DNA of 42,305 nt from Lachnospiraceae bacterium (GTDB lineage: Bacteria; Bacillota; Clostridia; Lachnospirales; Lachnospiraceae). The stretch spans positions 1 through 42,305 of the forward strand of contig JAJQFS010000037.1 in NCBI GenBank assembly GCA_021200995.1. Direction: 5' to 3'. The translations under genes were made by a program, and so were the position numbers. The notes under the pieces are model-generated. The model was given only the letters and a program-made list of their open reading frames with translations. It was not told the DNA's origin and ran no database searches. This document shows positions 1 through 7,799 of this stretch, one piece after another; positions within the stretch are counted from its first letter, which is position 1, and each line of letters begins with the position of its first letter.

Positions 1-523
1 ATCCACGTGGATGGTTAGTTGAGCTGAAAGTGCTATTTTTCAGTGTTTCCCTAATATATACGGCTGGGTGTAATGCTTTAAGTTTAAATTTCAAGTCACT
101 CAAATCTGCGCTTGATTTTCTAACGTAGTTTATATTTCTTACCGTATCTTCCCATAAAATATTCCCATAAAACACATCAACATCTGTGGGGAAATTATCT
201 GCAACATACTGTAACGTGTCGGGCAGTATTGCATCATCTGTGTTTGTTATACCGATAATATCTCCTGTCGCCCTATTTATACCCTTATTAAAAGCATCAC
301 TAATTCCTTTGTCAGGTTCAGAGTGAAATACAACTTCAATACCCGCTTTCTCAAACTGCGGAATATAGCTTTCTATAAGACGAATAGTATCATCTTTGGA
401 ATTTCCATCAACCAACACATACTCAAGTGGACGATATGATTGTTCTAGCACAGATTTCATAGTCTTTTCTATTGTCCTTTCTGAATTATAAGAAATTGTA
501 ATTATAGAAATTTTTTCGCCCAC
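1..523 (-). CDS. Glycosyltransferase family 2 (3' end cut by window edge)
   Basis: This open frame was read by hand from a GTG at 523-521, preceded by the ribosome-binding site GGAGGAG, and it stays open to base 1, so the C-terminal part lies outside the window. The N-terminus (ISIITISYNSERTIEKTMKS) and a following LVDGNSKDDT are the classic nucleotide-sugar-binding start of a GT-A, family 2 enzyme. NTDDA near residue 95 is the metal-binding DxD-type motif. Such enzymes transfer a sugar from a nucleotide donor to a lipid-linked glycan at the cytoplasmic face of the membrane. It starts about 20 bases after the GT4 gene upstream and is the last visible gene of the exopolysaccharide operon. Donor and acceptor cannot be told from the sequence. 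Confidence 0.85.
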   Translation of the reverse strand, partial: MGEKISIITISYNSERTIEKTMKSVLEQSYRPLEYVLVDGNSKDDTIRLIESYIPQFEKAGIEVVFHSEPDKGISDAFNKGINRATGDIIGITNTDDAILPDTLQYVADNFPTDVDVFYGNILWEDTVRNINYVRKSSADLSDLKFKLKALHPAVYIRETLKNSTFSSTNHPRG

Positions 524-542
524 AATCTACTCCTCCAATAAA

Positions 543-1751
543 CTACCTATATATTTTTCCGATTCTGTCAGTTTTTCGTGATAACAAGAAAATATCAATA
601 AGATACTCATTCTGTGCTTTTGCAAGTTTATTTCTCACATCCCCACTATTAATTAAAAATTCTAATCTATCCGACAAGGAAGTGACACATTCTTCGTAGC
701 TTGCAACTTCAATACGCCCCAGTGAATCTGCGTCCAATAGAATCCCTGGGCCTCCTGTTGCTATTGCTATACAAGGCAAACCAACACTCATTGCTTCCAT
801 CATAGTCATGCAACCCGAATCACGCAAAGTTGTGTTTACAAACAAATCAAACTGACTGTAGTACTCGAAAATCTTATCGTGCTGCACAGGCGGATCGAAG
901 AATACCTGTTTGTTAAGATGCGCTTCCGCCAATTTCTGCAGTGCAGGCTTTTGATTTCCCTCGCCCAATATATGCAATTCAGCATTGGGATACTTGTTCA
1001 CTATCTGTAAGAAAGCTTTAAGACCGATGTCAAAGGCTTTCCAGTAAATCAACCTGCCCGCCATGACAATTTTGACTTTTCCACCGTTTCCTTCTATTCG
1101 CTGTACATCCGGTATTTTCTCTAAGCCGATTGCCGGAATAACATATGTTTTACCCTGATACTTCTCTGGTATCTTATTCTTTGTCTCTTCGGTTGCTACA
1201 AGAATCGCTTTCGCACTCTTCATTGTTCTCCGAATAGACGGTGTGACCAATGCTGTTGTTTGAGAGAACTTTCTAACTGCTTCAATCAGTCTTTCTTTGA
1301 ATGTCATCTCAATTTTGATTTCTGAAGGAATATTCTCCCCACCAGATACCGGTCCCCATATTAATGGTATACCCAATTTATACATGTACGTTGACTGAGT
1401 ATACGATACAAAAGTAACGTGTTGGACAAGATCAAAGTGTATTTCTCTATTCAATGCATCTGCTACCTTTGTAGCTTTTCGCTGCCAAAACATATAGTAT
1501 AATCTTATTCCACGATTTCCTCTTTTATAAAATGTTAACACTCGTGGCAAACCAACAAATATAAAATGAAGATTGTTGTTCTTATATTCCGGATTTTTCT
1601 CCAAATAATTGATGATGGTAGGTTCATTATTATCTCTTGTTAAAACCCAAATTTCATGCTGCTTTGCTAACTCAACAGCCCAACTCCATCCAACTCCAGG
1701 TTCTGATCCCTTATTCGGTTCACAGGCATACGCCGATAACAAAATCTTCAT
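543..1751 (-). CDS. Glycosyltransferase family 4 (GT-B fold)
   Basis: This 402-residue protein has the length and layout of a retaining GT4 enzyme. The N-terminal Rossmann domain starts MKILLSAYACEPNKGSEPG, where the GSEPG loop is typical of this subgroup. The C-terminal donor-binding domain begins near residue 225 (KVKIVMAGRLIYWKAFDIGL) and carries the EAMSVGLPCIA region with the conserved Glu of the EX7E motif. The start is supported by AGAGGAG nine bases upstream of the ATG. It sits between the frameshifted nucleotidyltransferase-like gene and the GT2 gene and probably adds one sugar of the repeat unit. The base composition is AT-rich like the rest of the variable part of the locus. The specific sugar is unknown. 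Confidence 0.88.
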   Translation of the reverse strand: MKILLSAYACEPNKGSEPGVGWSWAVELAKQHEIWVLTRDNNEPTIINYLEKNPEYKNNNLHFIFVGLPRVLTFYKRGNRGIRLYYMFWQRKATKVADALNREIHFDLVQHVTFVSYTQSTYMYKLGIPLIWGPVSGGENIPSEIKIEMTFKERLIEAVRKFSQTTALVTPSIRRTMKSAKAILVATEETKNKIPEKYQGKTYVIPAIGLEKIPDVQRIEGNGGKVKIVMAGRLIYWKAFDIGLKAFLQIVNKYPNAELHILGEGNQKPALQKLAEAHLNKQVFFDPPVQHDKIFEYYSQFDLFVNTTLRDSGCMTMMEAMSVGLPCIAIATGGPGILLDADSLGRIEVASYEECVTSLSDRLEFLINSGDVRNKLAKAQNEYLIDIFLLSRKTDRIGKIYR

Positions 1752-1888
1752 TTTATGAGTCTCCTCTTAAACAGAGCATATACCCACATTATCTATTGAC
1801 ATCGTATAAATGGGTCATAGCTTTGATTATTTGCTTTTTCAGGTTGAGATTATCATATAAATCATCTGTAGAAACTTTATAGGAATAT

Positions 1889-2761
1889 CTACGCAGCATT
1901 CTGGGAACACATCTTGTTATTATACAGCGACCCTTGCATAGCGGTACGAATGCCCCCCCCCGCATTTTCCGACAACTCATCTCTTGTAAAAAGATGATTG
2001 AGTTGTTGGGGTAAAACATCTTTCAAATGATTGTAATCAGGCTCGTCAAGTTGCGACACATCAAGAATTATTCCGCATGGATCGGTCATTCTTGTAATAT
2101 AAAATATAGACTTTGATATCCGTCCTTTTTGCGATTTCTTTTTGACCTGTCGGATTGTGCGTCTTACTACGGGACATTCCCGTTCGATGTTTTCCCGCTC
2201 TTCCGAAACAACATCTTCATATATTGCATTCACAAATTCCGTAGTAAGGAAAAAACGCATCAGTTTCTTTACTTCATGCTGCTTTGACTGATATATACTG
2301 TGTATAAATTTTCTATACTTTTCTTTTATATAGCCATGATACAAATATCTTGAGAAAAGCATTGTCACAGCCTGAACTGGCTCACTTGCCACATAAATTC
2401 CATCAATCTTCTGTCTGTCTTCAAGGAGCGTTTCTGCGGACAGCAAATTGATGCCATCCCAGCCGTATGATTGGAAATCGAAATGAGCAAGATACTCACC
2501 CTCATCTGCAGATGTAACAACCGTCCACACATTCCCAAAATCTCGCCAAACGGAGTAGACAACCCTCCAGCCATTTCTGCGTATGATTTTTAGAATCTGA
2601 TCACTATGTTTCAAATCAACTGCTATATCAACATCGTGTAGATCTCCACTAATGATTTCGTCAGCATTACGGAGTACACAATACTTTATACCGTTTTTTT
2701 CAAATTCATTAAAGCAATCCAAAATATATGCTATATCTTTCCTTGTAGTCTGTTTCCTCAT
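1889..2761 (-). CDS. Nucleotidyltransferase-like capsule protein, out of frame at a G9 tract
   Basis: The start is the ATG at 2761, 12 bases after the upstream stop, with AGAGAGGTG as ribosome-binding site. The N-terminal ~110 residues (YCVLRNADEIISGDLHDVDI) are paralogous to the start of the next gene upstream (FCVLRNADEVESGDAHDIDM). HDVDI has the spacing of a nucleotidyltransferase DxD-like metal site. The middle (VTMLFSRYLYHGYIKEKYRK) also matches the paralogue, but no P-loop kinase domain follows. After the G9 tract at 1953-1961 the frame runs out of family-like sequence and stops at 1889. With one G fewer the frame continues as AFVPLCKGRCIITRCVPRML to a stop at 1789, giving a protein about 33 residues longer. 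So the sequenced form is either the off/altered state of a phase-variable gene or a homopolymer miscall. Function is unproven; substrate unknown. Confidence 0.7.
   Translation of the reverse strand: MRKQTTRKDIAYILDCFNEFEKNGIKYCVLRNADEIISGDLHDVDIAVDLKHSDQILKIIRRNGWRVVYSVWRDFGNVWTVVTSADEGEYLAHFDFQSYGWDGINLLSAETLLEDRQKIDGIYVASEPVQAVTMLFSRYLYHGYIKEKYRKFIHSIYQSKQHEVKKLMRFFLTTEFVNAIYEDVVSEERENIERECPVVRRTIRQVKKKSQKGRISKSIFYITRMTDPCGIILDVSQLDEPDYNHLKDVLPQQLNHLFTRDELSENAGGGIRTAMQGSLYNNKMCSQNAA
1953..1961 (-). repeat. Homopolymer G9 tract inside a capsule gene
   Basis: Nine consecutive C on the plus strand (G on the coding strand) fall inside the 3' part of the nucleotidyltransferase-like gene. G8 instead of G9 joins the long N-terminal frame to a further 58 codons ending at 1789. 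Long G tracts in coding DNA are prone to slipped-strand mispairing. Confidence 0.85.
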
Positions 2762-2775
2762 GTCACAGCACCTCT

Positions 2776-4092
2776 CTAATAATTCCTGCTGCATGAATTC
2801 AGAATTTCCTTTGCAACACAAAATACAACATCATCCACCGATGCATTAACATCAATTTCCACAGCGTGTGCGAATTTATTTTCATTTGCTCGCAGCCGTT
2901 GAATCTGCGCCTCAATTTCGCTCACATCGATTTCCTTCTTTCTCTCATACAGAACTTGTGGATCCCCGATAAGAAGGAATGATACATCGGGTTTAGGAAT
3001 CATAAAACGGAAAAAATCCAGAACCCTGTCACTGATACTGAGACGATACCGGATTTTATCCATATAATAGTCGTAGTAATATCTATCAAATACGACTAAA
3101 TGCCCCTTTGAAAGCTGCCATCTTACCTTGAACCAGTAACCCAGAAAATAGTCTAAATTGAAAAAAGAAAACTTAAGAAACGATTTAGTTCTTCCATACG
3201 GTTTCTTTGCATGCGGTTCTGTAACTATAATTGCTTCCCCATTTGCTGTTTGTTTTTCTTTTTTTATAAATCCAGGTCTCCAGTGGTAATAGTCCAACAT
3301 TCCATCCGGAAAGCTGCTTTCAGGCACCTGTTCTAAGCCGTTGATTATCGTACTTTTACCACTTCCATCTGTACCCTCAAAGGCAACCATCAATCCAGGC
3401 TTTCCCTTCAATTTTTTTAGCAAGTATCTGTTATAAGAGCCTTTACTTTTCCTTGCAAATTTCTGAACAGCACCAACTATCCTATCCCGTTCTGCTTCTA
3501 TCTTGCTCCATTCGGAATTCATTACATTCTGATAGACAAACTGGACGGTATCGTTGTCCAGAAAATTCTTCATCAGATTTTTAACAGCCTCTCCATGTGA
3601 TGAAAAGACAACCTGTATGTATTCTTTATATTTGCTCTTTATATAGCCGTTATGTAGAAGCCTGATAAAAAGCTTTGTAACAGCTTCTACTGAAGCATCT
3701 GACTTATGTATCTCGCTGCCACTATCGATATTATTTATAAGGCATAAATTTTCGAGAAGAACATAGCCTTTCCACGCAAAAGTCGGGAAAACATCAAAGT
3801 GCGCGATATGTATTTCCTTTTTGCTCTCATCAGCAAAATAAAAATGATAGCATTTGATATTTGTCTTGTCTTTTGGAGAACCGATCTTTATATGCATCTT
3901 CCAGCCACATTCATCAGCAACTCGAAGCATAATGTTCTCAACATCAACCAGCCTGTCTGCATCAGCAGTCATATCAATATCGTGTGCATCGCCGCTTTCA
4001 ACTTCATCAGCATTACGGAGCACACAGAATTCTATATTCTCTTTTTCAAACGCCTTGAATATGGCTTTCACGAAATCGACTTCGTAATTCAT
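2776..4092 (-). CDS. Two-domain nucleotidyltransferase-like / thymidylate-kinase-like protein
   Basis: The ATG at 4092 is preferred over a GTG nine bases earlier because AAAGGG upstream is too close to the GTG. The N-terminal ~110 residues form a nucleotidyltransferase-like domain (CVLRNADEVESGDAHDIDM). A linker follows, and from about residue 235 there is a P-loop kinase domain with Walker A FEGTDGSGKSTI, a DRYYYDYY segment matching the DR(Y/F) motif of dTMP-kinase-like enzymes, and a C-terminal helix region. This combination is known from capsule and O-antigen loci, where it is often annotated only as thymidylate kinase-like. It probably phosphorylates or activates a small precursor used to decorate the glycan. 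It is followed by a single-domain paralogue. Real dTMP kinase activity is unlikely given the fusion and context. Confidence 0.75.
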   Translation of the reverse strand: MNYEVDFVKAIFKAFEKENIEFCVLRNADEVESGDAHDIDMTADADRLVDVENIMLRVADECGWKMHIKIGSPKDKTNIKCYHFYFADESKKEIHIAHFDVFPTFAWKGYVLLENLCLINNIDSGSEIHKSDASVEAVTKLFIRLLHNGYIKSKYKEYIQVVFSSHGEAVKNLMKNFLDNDTVQFVYQNVMNSEWSKIEAERDRIVGAVQKFARKSKGSYNRYLLKKLKGKPGLMVAFEGTDGSGKSTIINGLEQVPESSFPDGMLDYYHWRPGFIKKEKQTANGEAIIVTEPHAKKPYGRTKSFLKFSFFNLDYFLGYWFKVRWQLSKGHLVVFDRYYYDYYMDKIRYRLSISDRVLDFFRFMIPKPDVSFLLIGDPQVLYERKKEIDVSEIEAQIQRLRANENKFAHAVEIDVNASVDDVVFCVAKEILNSCSRNY

Positions 4093-4113
4093 GTTATCCA
4101 CTGCCCTTTTTAC

Positions 4114-5034
4114 TTATGCAAGCTGTGTTATCAGTTTGCCAAATTCGTTTAAAAACGCTTCTTTGTCTATTTCAAACTCAGGAATATATTTTCTAATTTC
4201 TATAATGCCACTTTCATGGGCATCTTCAAAAGAAAGATTATTCAAAGCAACGCCTATAACCGTTACATAATGCATGATGTCATAGTCCGCAATTCTGTAG
4301 CCACATTGTTCCCAGTCGAACACCGTGTAGCTGTTCCCGGTCTTTTTAATGTTCCAAGGAGCGAAATCACCGTGTGAAAAAGCATAACCCTTTGGAGCCA
4401 CAACATTTTCATGTTTAATAGCCGATATTTCTTTATAAATACCTATGATGTCTTCAGTAAGAATTGGCTCAACCTTTTCACCTTTGAACTCCCCCGTCAA
4501 TTGTAAATTAAACGGACTGCTATCGTCTGCTTTTATAGCTGCTATGAGTTGGGGAATCTCAAAAGTTCTATAGGTTCCAGCCATCCTCAAGAAATTCATC
4601 TCAGCAGACATTTCCTTCTCTGTGGCGGAGTTTCCTATTTTTATAAAGACAGCATTGTACGCATCATTTCCGAAACACTGCATTACGAGTTTTTGCTTCT
4701 CATCGTATGTACCGATAATCATGTTCCATGCGCTTTTGCCGGTCTGCTCGAAAGCCTTTTCTATCTCTGTATGAAGCTTTATCTTTGCAAAATAGCCCAT
4801 TCCCGCTTTTTCCAGCATCCAAAAGGGAATGCAATTCAGGTATTTCATCAGCATTCCAAGTTTGCCGGAATATGTAGAGATATTCTGACTCAGCCGCTTC
4901 TTCCCACTTGGAGCAATTATGTATCGAATCTTCTCCCCGTTACAGAGAACGAAATGGGATGCGTCTTTCTTTTTTGTTCTTTCTATTTTTAATGCCTGCT
5001 TCAATATGCCAGACGTTTTAAGCTCTTCACTCAT
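4114..5034 (-). CDS. APH/choline-kinase-like phosphotransferase
   Basis: The start chosen is the ATG at 5034, with GGAAAGG upstream; a TTG at 5055 directly behind the previous stop is less likely. The catalytic loop AFSHGDFAPWNIKK (HGDxxxxN) and the metal-binding VFDWEQCG (the DFG-equivalent, here D-W-E) are those of the aminoglycoside phosphotransferase / choline kinase fold. The N-terminal lobe is present but poorly conserved (MIIGTYDEKQKLVMQCFGND). In glycan loci such kinases usually phosphorylate a sugar or an amino alcohol that is then attached to the polymer. The two nucleotidyltransferase-like genes just downstream fit a phospho-substituent pathway, by analogy with LicA/LicC phosphocholine decoration. 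That analogy is inference; resistance to aminoglycosides is not suggested. Confidence 0.72.
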   Translation of the reverse strand: MSEELKTSGILKQALKIERTKKKDASHFVLCNGEKIRYIIAPSGKKRLSQNISTYSGKLGMLMKYLNCIPFWMLEKAGMGYFAKIKLHTEIEKAFEQTGKSAWNMIIGTYDEKQKLVMQCFGNDAYNAVFIKIGNSATEKEMSAEMNFLRMAGTYRTFEIPQLIAAIKADDSSPFNLQLTGEFKGEKVEPILTEDIIGIYKEISAIKHENVVAPKGYAFSHGDFAPWNIKKTGNSYTVFDWEQCGYRIADYDIMHYVTVIGVALNNLSFEDAHESGIIEIRKYIPEFEIDKEAFLNEFGKLITQLA

Positions 5035-5055
5035 CTGGTCTACAGTCCTTTCCAA

Positions 5056-5583
5056 TCACTTTACATTCTCGTATATAGCTTCCAGTAGCCTGATATTCTC
5101 TTTACTCGTATACCGCTCCATGTAGACTTTCTTCACATTGTCGCAAATATTAAAATCTCTCTCCTGTATTACTTCTACTAGTAAAGAAGCGGAGTCAGAT
5201 TTGAATTTATAACCTGTAATCCCATCCTCAATCAAATCTCCATCATTTCCTATATCAGAACCAATCACAGGAGTCCCTACTGAGTAAGCCTCCAATATTG
5301 TCATCGGGAACCCCTCATACCACTGTGTCGGCAATATCAAAGCTTTCGAATTAGCAATTAATTTCTTAGCCTCGTTATTAGGGACAAACCCTTTCAGCTC
5401 AATATTTAGGTCAGGATTATCCTTCAAGAAGTTATTGCACCAATCCTCAAGCGGTCCTGTACCACAGACGATCAGCTGGGGCGCAGATGCTCCCATCTGC
5501 TTCCATGCCTCGAAGAGAATTTTTATGCCTTTCAGTTCGTCAATTCTACCGACGTAGATAAAACAGTCCCTCATAATAGCCAC
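5056..5583 (-). CDS. GT4 glycosyltransferase, C-terminal half only
   Basis: This 175-residue frame starts at a GTG right after the stop of the upstream GT4 gene, or at an ATG three codons later. It begins exactly where the donor-binding Rossmann domain of a GT-B enzyme begins (DCFIYVGRIDELKGIKILF) and runs to the normal C-terminus, including LPTQWYEGFPMTILEAYS with the EX7E region. The acceptor-binding N-terminal domain is missing, and no trace of it lies upstream because the previous gene occupies that space. It resembles the C-terminal half of its upstream neighbour (PSQWYETFGMIIAEAYAEHT), so it may be the remnant of a tandem duplication with deletion. A functional split GT is possible but unsupported. 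Confidence 0.7.
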   Translation of the reverse strand: MAIMRDCFIYVGRIDELKGIKILFEAWKQMGASAPQLIVCGTGPLEDWCNNFLKDNPDLNIELKGFVPNNEAKKLIANSKALILPTQWYEGFPMTILEAYSVGTPVIGSDIGNDGDLIEDGITGYKFKSDSASLLVEVIQERDFNICDNVKKVYMERYTSKENIRLLEAIYENVK

Positions 5584-6773
5584 TCATTCTTTCACGCTAT
5601 CATATATAGCCTTTAGCATCTGATAATTGCCGTCTGGGGCAAACTCTCTTCTGTATTTGTTGTAGGCTTCTTCGCCCATCTTTGCACTATCAAGATTCTC
5701 GAATTCTTCAACTGCATCCCTGAGCGATTCTGACGAATCATACTTAAACTTAATTCCCGTAATTCCTTCGTCAACCAGCGAAGCGATATTTCCGATATCA
5801 CCCACAATAACCGGCGTATGTTCAGCATAAGCCTCAGCAATAATCATTCCGAAGGTCTCATACCACTGAGAAGGCACAATCACAGCTTTCGCTTTATGTG
5901 TCACAGTTGCCAAATTCTCACGATTCAAGAATCCGGCAAATTCTACATTGTCAGTAGCAATAGCCTTATATTCCTCAAACTGCGTACCTGTACCGGCAAT
6001 CACAAGATGCTTGTCTGGCATTTCTGCAAATGCCTGTAGCAAAACATCCATCCCTTTTATCTTTTCTACCCGTCCAATGAAGAGGAAATACTCACTTCTC
6101 AGTACCCCCCCCGACCGATTTCGGAGGTTACTTCAAATGTAAAATTGGGTTTTATATAAACCATTCCAGGATCAATAATTTGCTTCTTGCCAGGTCTGTT
6201 CAATTGCAACAGCTTCTGTTCGTTGAACTCTGTCAGACAGATATAATTCAGCTTTTTGTAAGTTCCCAGCACCCTGTGAATCTTTGTAGTAATCACACAC
6301 ATCAAAGCTTGCAACTTACTTCCCCTGTAGCAGGAGTGCTTCACAGCGCATCCAAGACCATGCTCAACACAGTCTTCGCAGATGTGACCATCTCTATAAA
6401 AGGTAGCTCCTGGACAGAGCAATCGAAAATTATGGATTGTCTGCACCACCGGAACTTTACAAGAAAAAGCTGCATAATAGACAGACGGGCTGATTAAATT
6501 TAGCGTGTTGTGAACATGAACAATATCTATGTGCTGTTCTTTGACGATACTCTTGACGTCTCTGTATGTTTTTAAGCTAAACACTGTGGAAAACGGAAGC
6601 AGGAGCTTCTGAGCCTTGGACATGGTTTTCAGTTCTGAGTTATTTCTGCTATAAAGTATCACATCATGACCGTTATCTTCGAGAAGCTTCTTCTCATTAG
6701 CGACAACAGCATCTTCTCCCCCAGGGATTTGGTAGTAGTTATGGACAATCAATATTTTCTGCTTCTCATCCAT
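5584..6773 (-). pseudogene. GT4 glycosyltransferase split at a G8 tract
   Basis: Two frames together make one complete GT4 enzyme. The first (6773-6099) starts at an ATG behind GAGAGGAAAG and encodes the N-terminal domain (ILIVHNYYQIPGGEDAVV, with VHVHNTLNL and VVQTIHNFRLLCPG). It ends prematurely just after the G8 tract at 6105-6112. The second (6051-5584) encodes the C-terminal donor-binding domain with VPSQWYETFGMIIAEAYAEH. Adding one G to the tract joins them as GVLRSEYFLFIGRVEKIKG, a normal domain junction with the GRxxxxKG donor loop. The joined protein is about 397 residues, the usual family length. As sequenced it cannot be made without frameshifting or slippage. It may be a phase-variable gene in the off state or an assembly error. 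Confidence 0.82.
6105..6112 (-). repeat. Homopolymer G8 tract splitting a GT4 gene
   Basis: Eight consecutive C on the plus strand lie at the junction between the two halves of a glycosyltransferase. One extra base restores the full frame, so length changes of one unit would switch the gene. Confidence 0.85.
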
Positions 6774-6802
6774 ATCATCTACTTTCCTCTCGCCATAGCC
6801 AG

Positions 6803-7564
6803 CTAAATAAACTTAAAGTTTGTATGCCAGTATTTTTTAAATAGCCTCCGTGGGTCTTGAATCAACCTATATACCCACTCGAGGTTCCTTTTTTGCATCC
6901 ACTCCGGAGCCCGGTTTATATTCCCGGCAATATAATCAAAACCAGCTCCTACACCAACCATAAAACCCGATATTTTGCCCTGATGCTCCGACATAAAGAA
7001 CTCCTGCTTGGGTGCCCCCAGCCCGATCCAAACAAATGTAGGCGCTACCTCGTTTATCCTCTCTATTATCAACTTATCTTCTTCCTCGGTTAGAGCACGA
7101 AAGGGCGGACTATACATACCCGCAATATTTAAACCAGGATATGACTCCAGGAGCTTTGTCCTCATTTTTTCAAGCGTCTCAGGTGTCGAGCCGTAAAAGT
7201 AGTGCGAGTACCCTTTTTCTACGCTCACTTTCAAAATTTCTTCCATATAAGAGGGACCAGTAGTACGTTCCATTTTCTTATAGCCGCGTTTTCTTCCAAC
7301 TGTGGATAACGGACCGCCATCAGGCATCGCGATTATGGCTCTATTCTGAATCCTGCAATATTCCGGATCTTCATAGGCTGACACACAACTGTATACGTTG
7401 ACTACAGTCATATAGTCACCCTTCAGTTTATCTATATATGTCTCCGTAAATTTCAGCAGCCAGTTCATATTGATAGCTGCAATATCAACTCCCAATATTT
7501 TGCAGGTGGGGATCTTCGATTTATCTATTTTTCTTTTGAATAATTCTCTATCTGCACCTGACAT
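6803..7564 (-). CDS. WecG/TagA/CpsF family glycosyltransferase (GT26)
   Basis: The start is placed at 7564 because GAGGGG lies six bases upstream; the open frame extends further to 7615 without a better site. The protein (about 253 residues) shows the GT26 hallmarks in order: VVNVYSCVSAYEDPEY, IAMPDGGPLSTVGRKRGY, ERTTGPSYMEEI, YFYGSTPETLEKM, and GLGAPKQEFFMSEH. The C-terminus EWVYRLIQDPRRLFKKYW is the conserved membrane-associating tail. Family members transfer N-acetylmannosamine or a related sugar onto undecaprenyl-diphosphate-linked GlcNAc, the second step in wall teichoic acid or capsule synthesis. It is the first glycosyltransferase after the chain-length/kinase gene. The lipid-initiating transferase is not in the window. 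Confidence 0.9.
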   Translation of the reverse strand: MSGADRELFKRKIDKSKIPTCKILGVDIAAINMNWLLKFTETYIDKLKGDYMTVVNVYSCVSAYEDPEYCRIQNRAIIAMPDGGPLSTVGRKRGYKKMERTTGPSYMEEILKVSVEKGYSHYFYGSTPETLEKMRTKLLESYPGLNIAGMYSPPFRALTEEEDKLIIERINEVAPTFVWIGLGAPKQEFFMSEHQGKISGFMVGVGAGFDYIAGNINRAPEWMQKRNLEWVYRLIQDPRRLFKKYWHTNFKFI

Positions 7565-7799
7565 CTGCATCCCCTCACGCTTTCGGTTCTCTGCCCATAT
7601 GCTCATGATAAGCAAACAGCTTCACTGTCTCTGCCCCAACAAACTCCAATAGTAATTCCGCCTCAACGCAATTGAGCCTGCGGCCAATATGCTTCCCACA
7701 TATCAGCCACGGGCTCGATTATCCTCCTGTTTCTTTACCCCATAGTTCCACGACAAACAAACTCTTTTTGCCGTTTATCTTACTATCTCGCCCTGAAAT

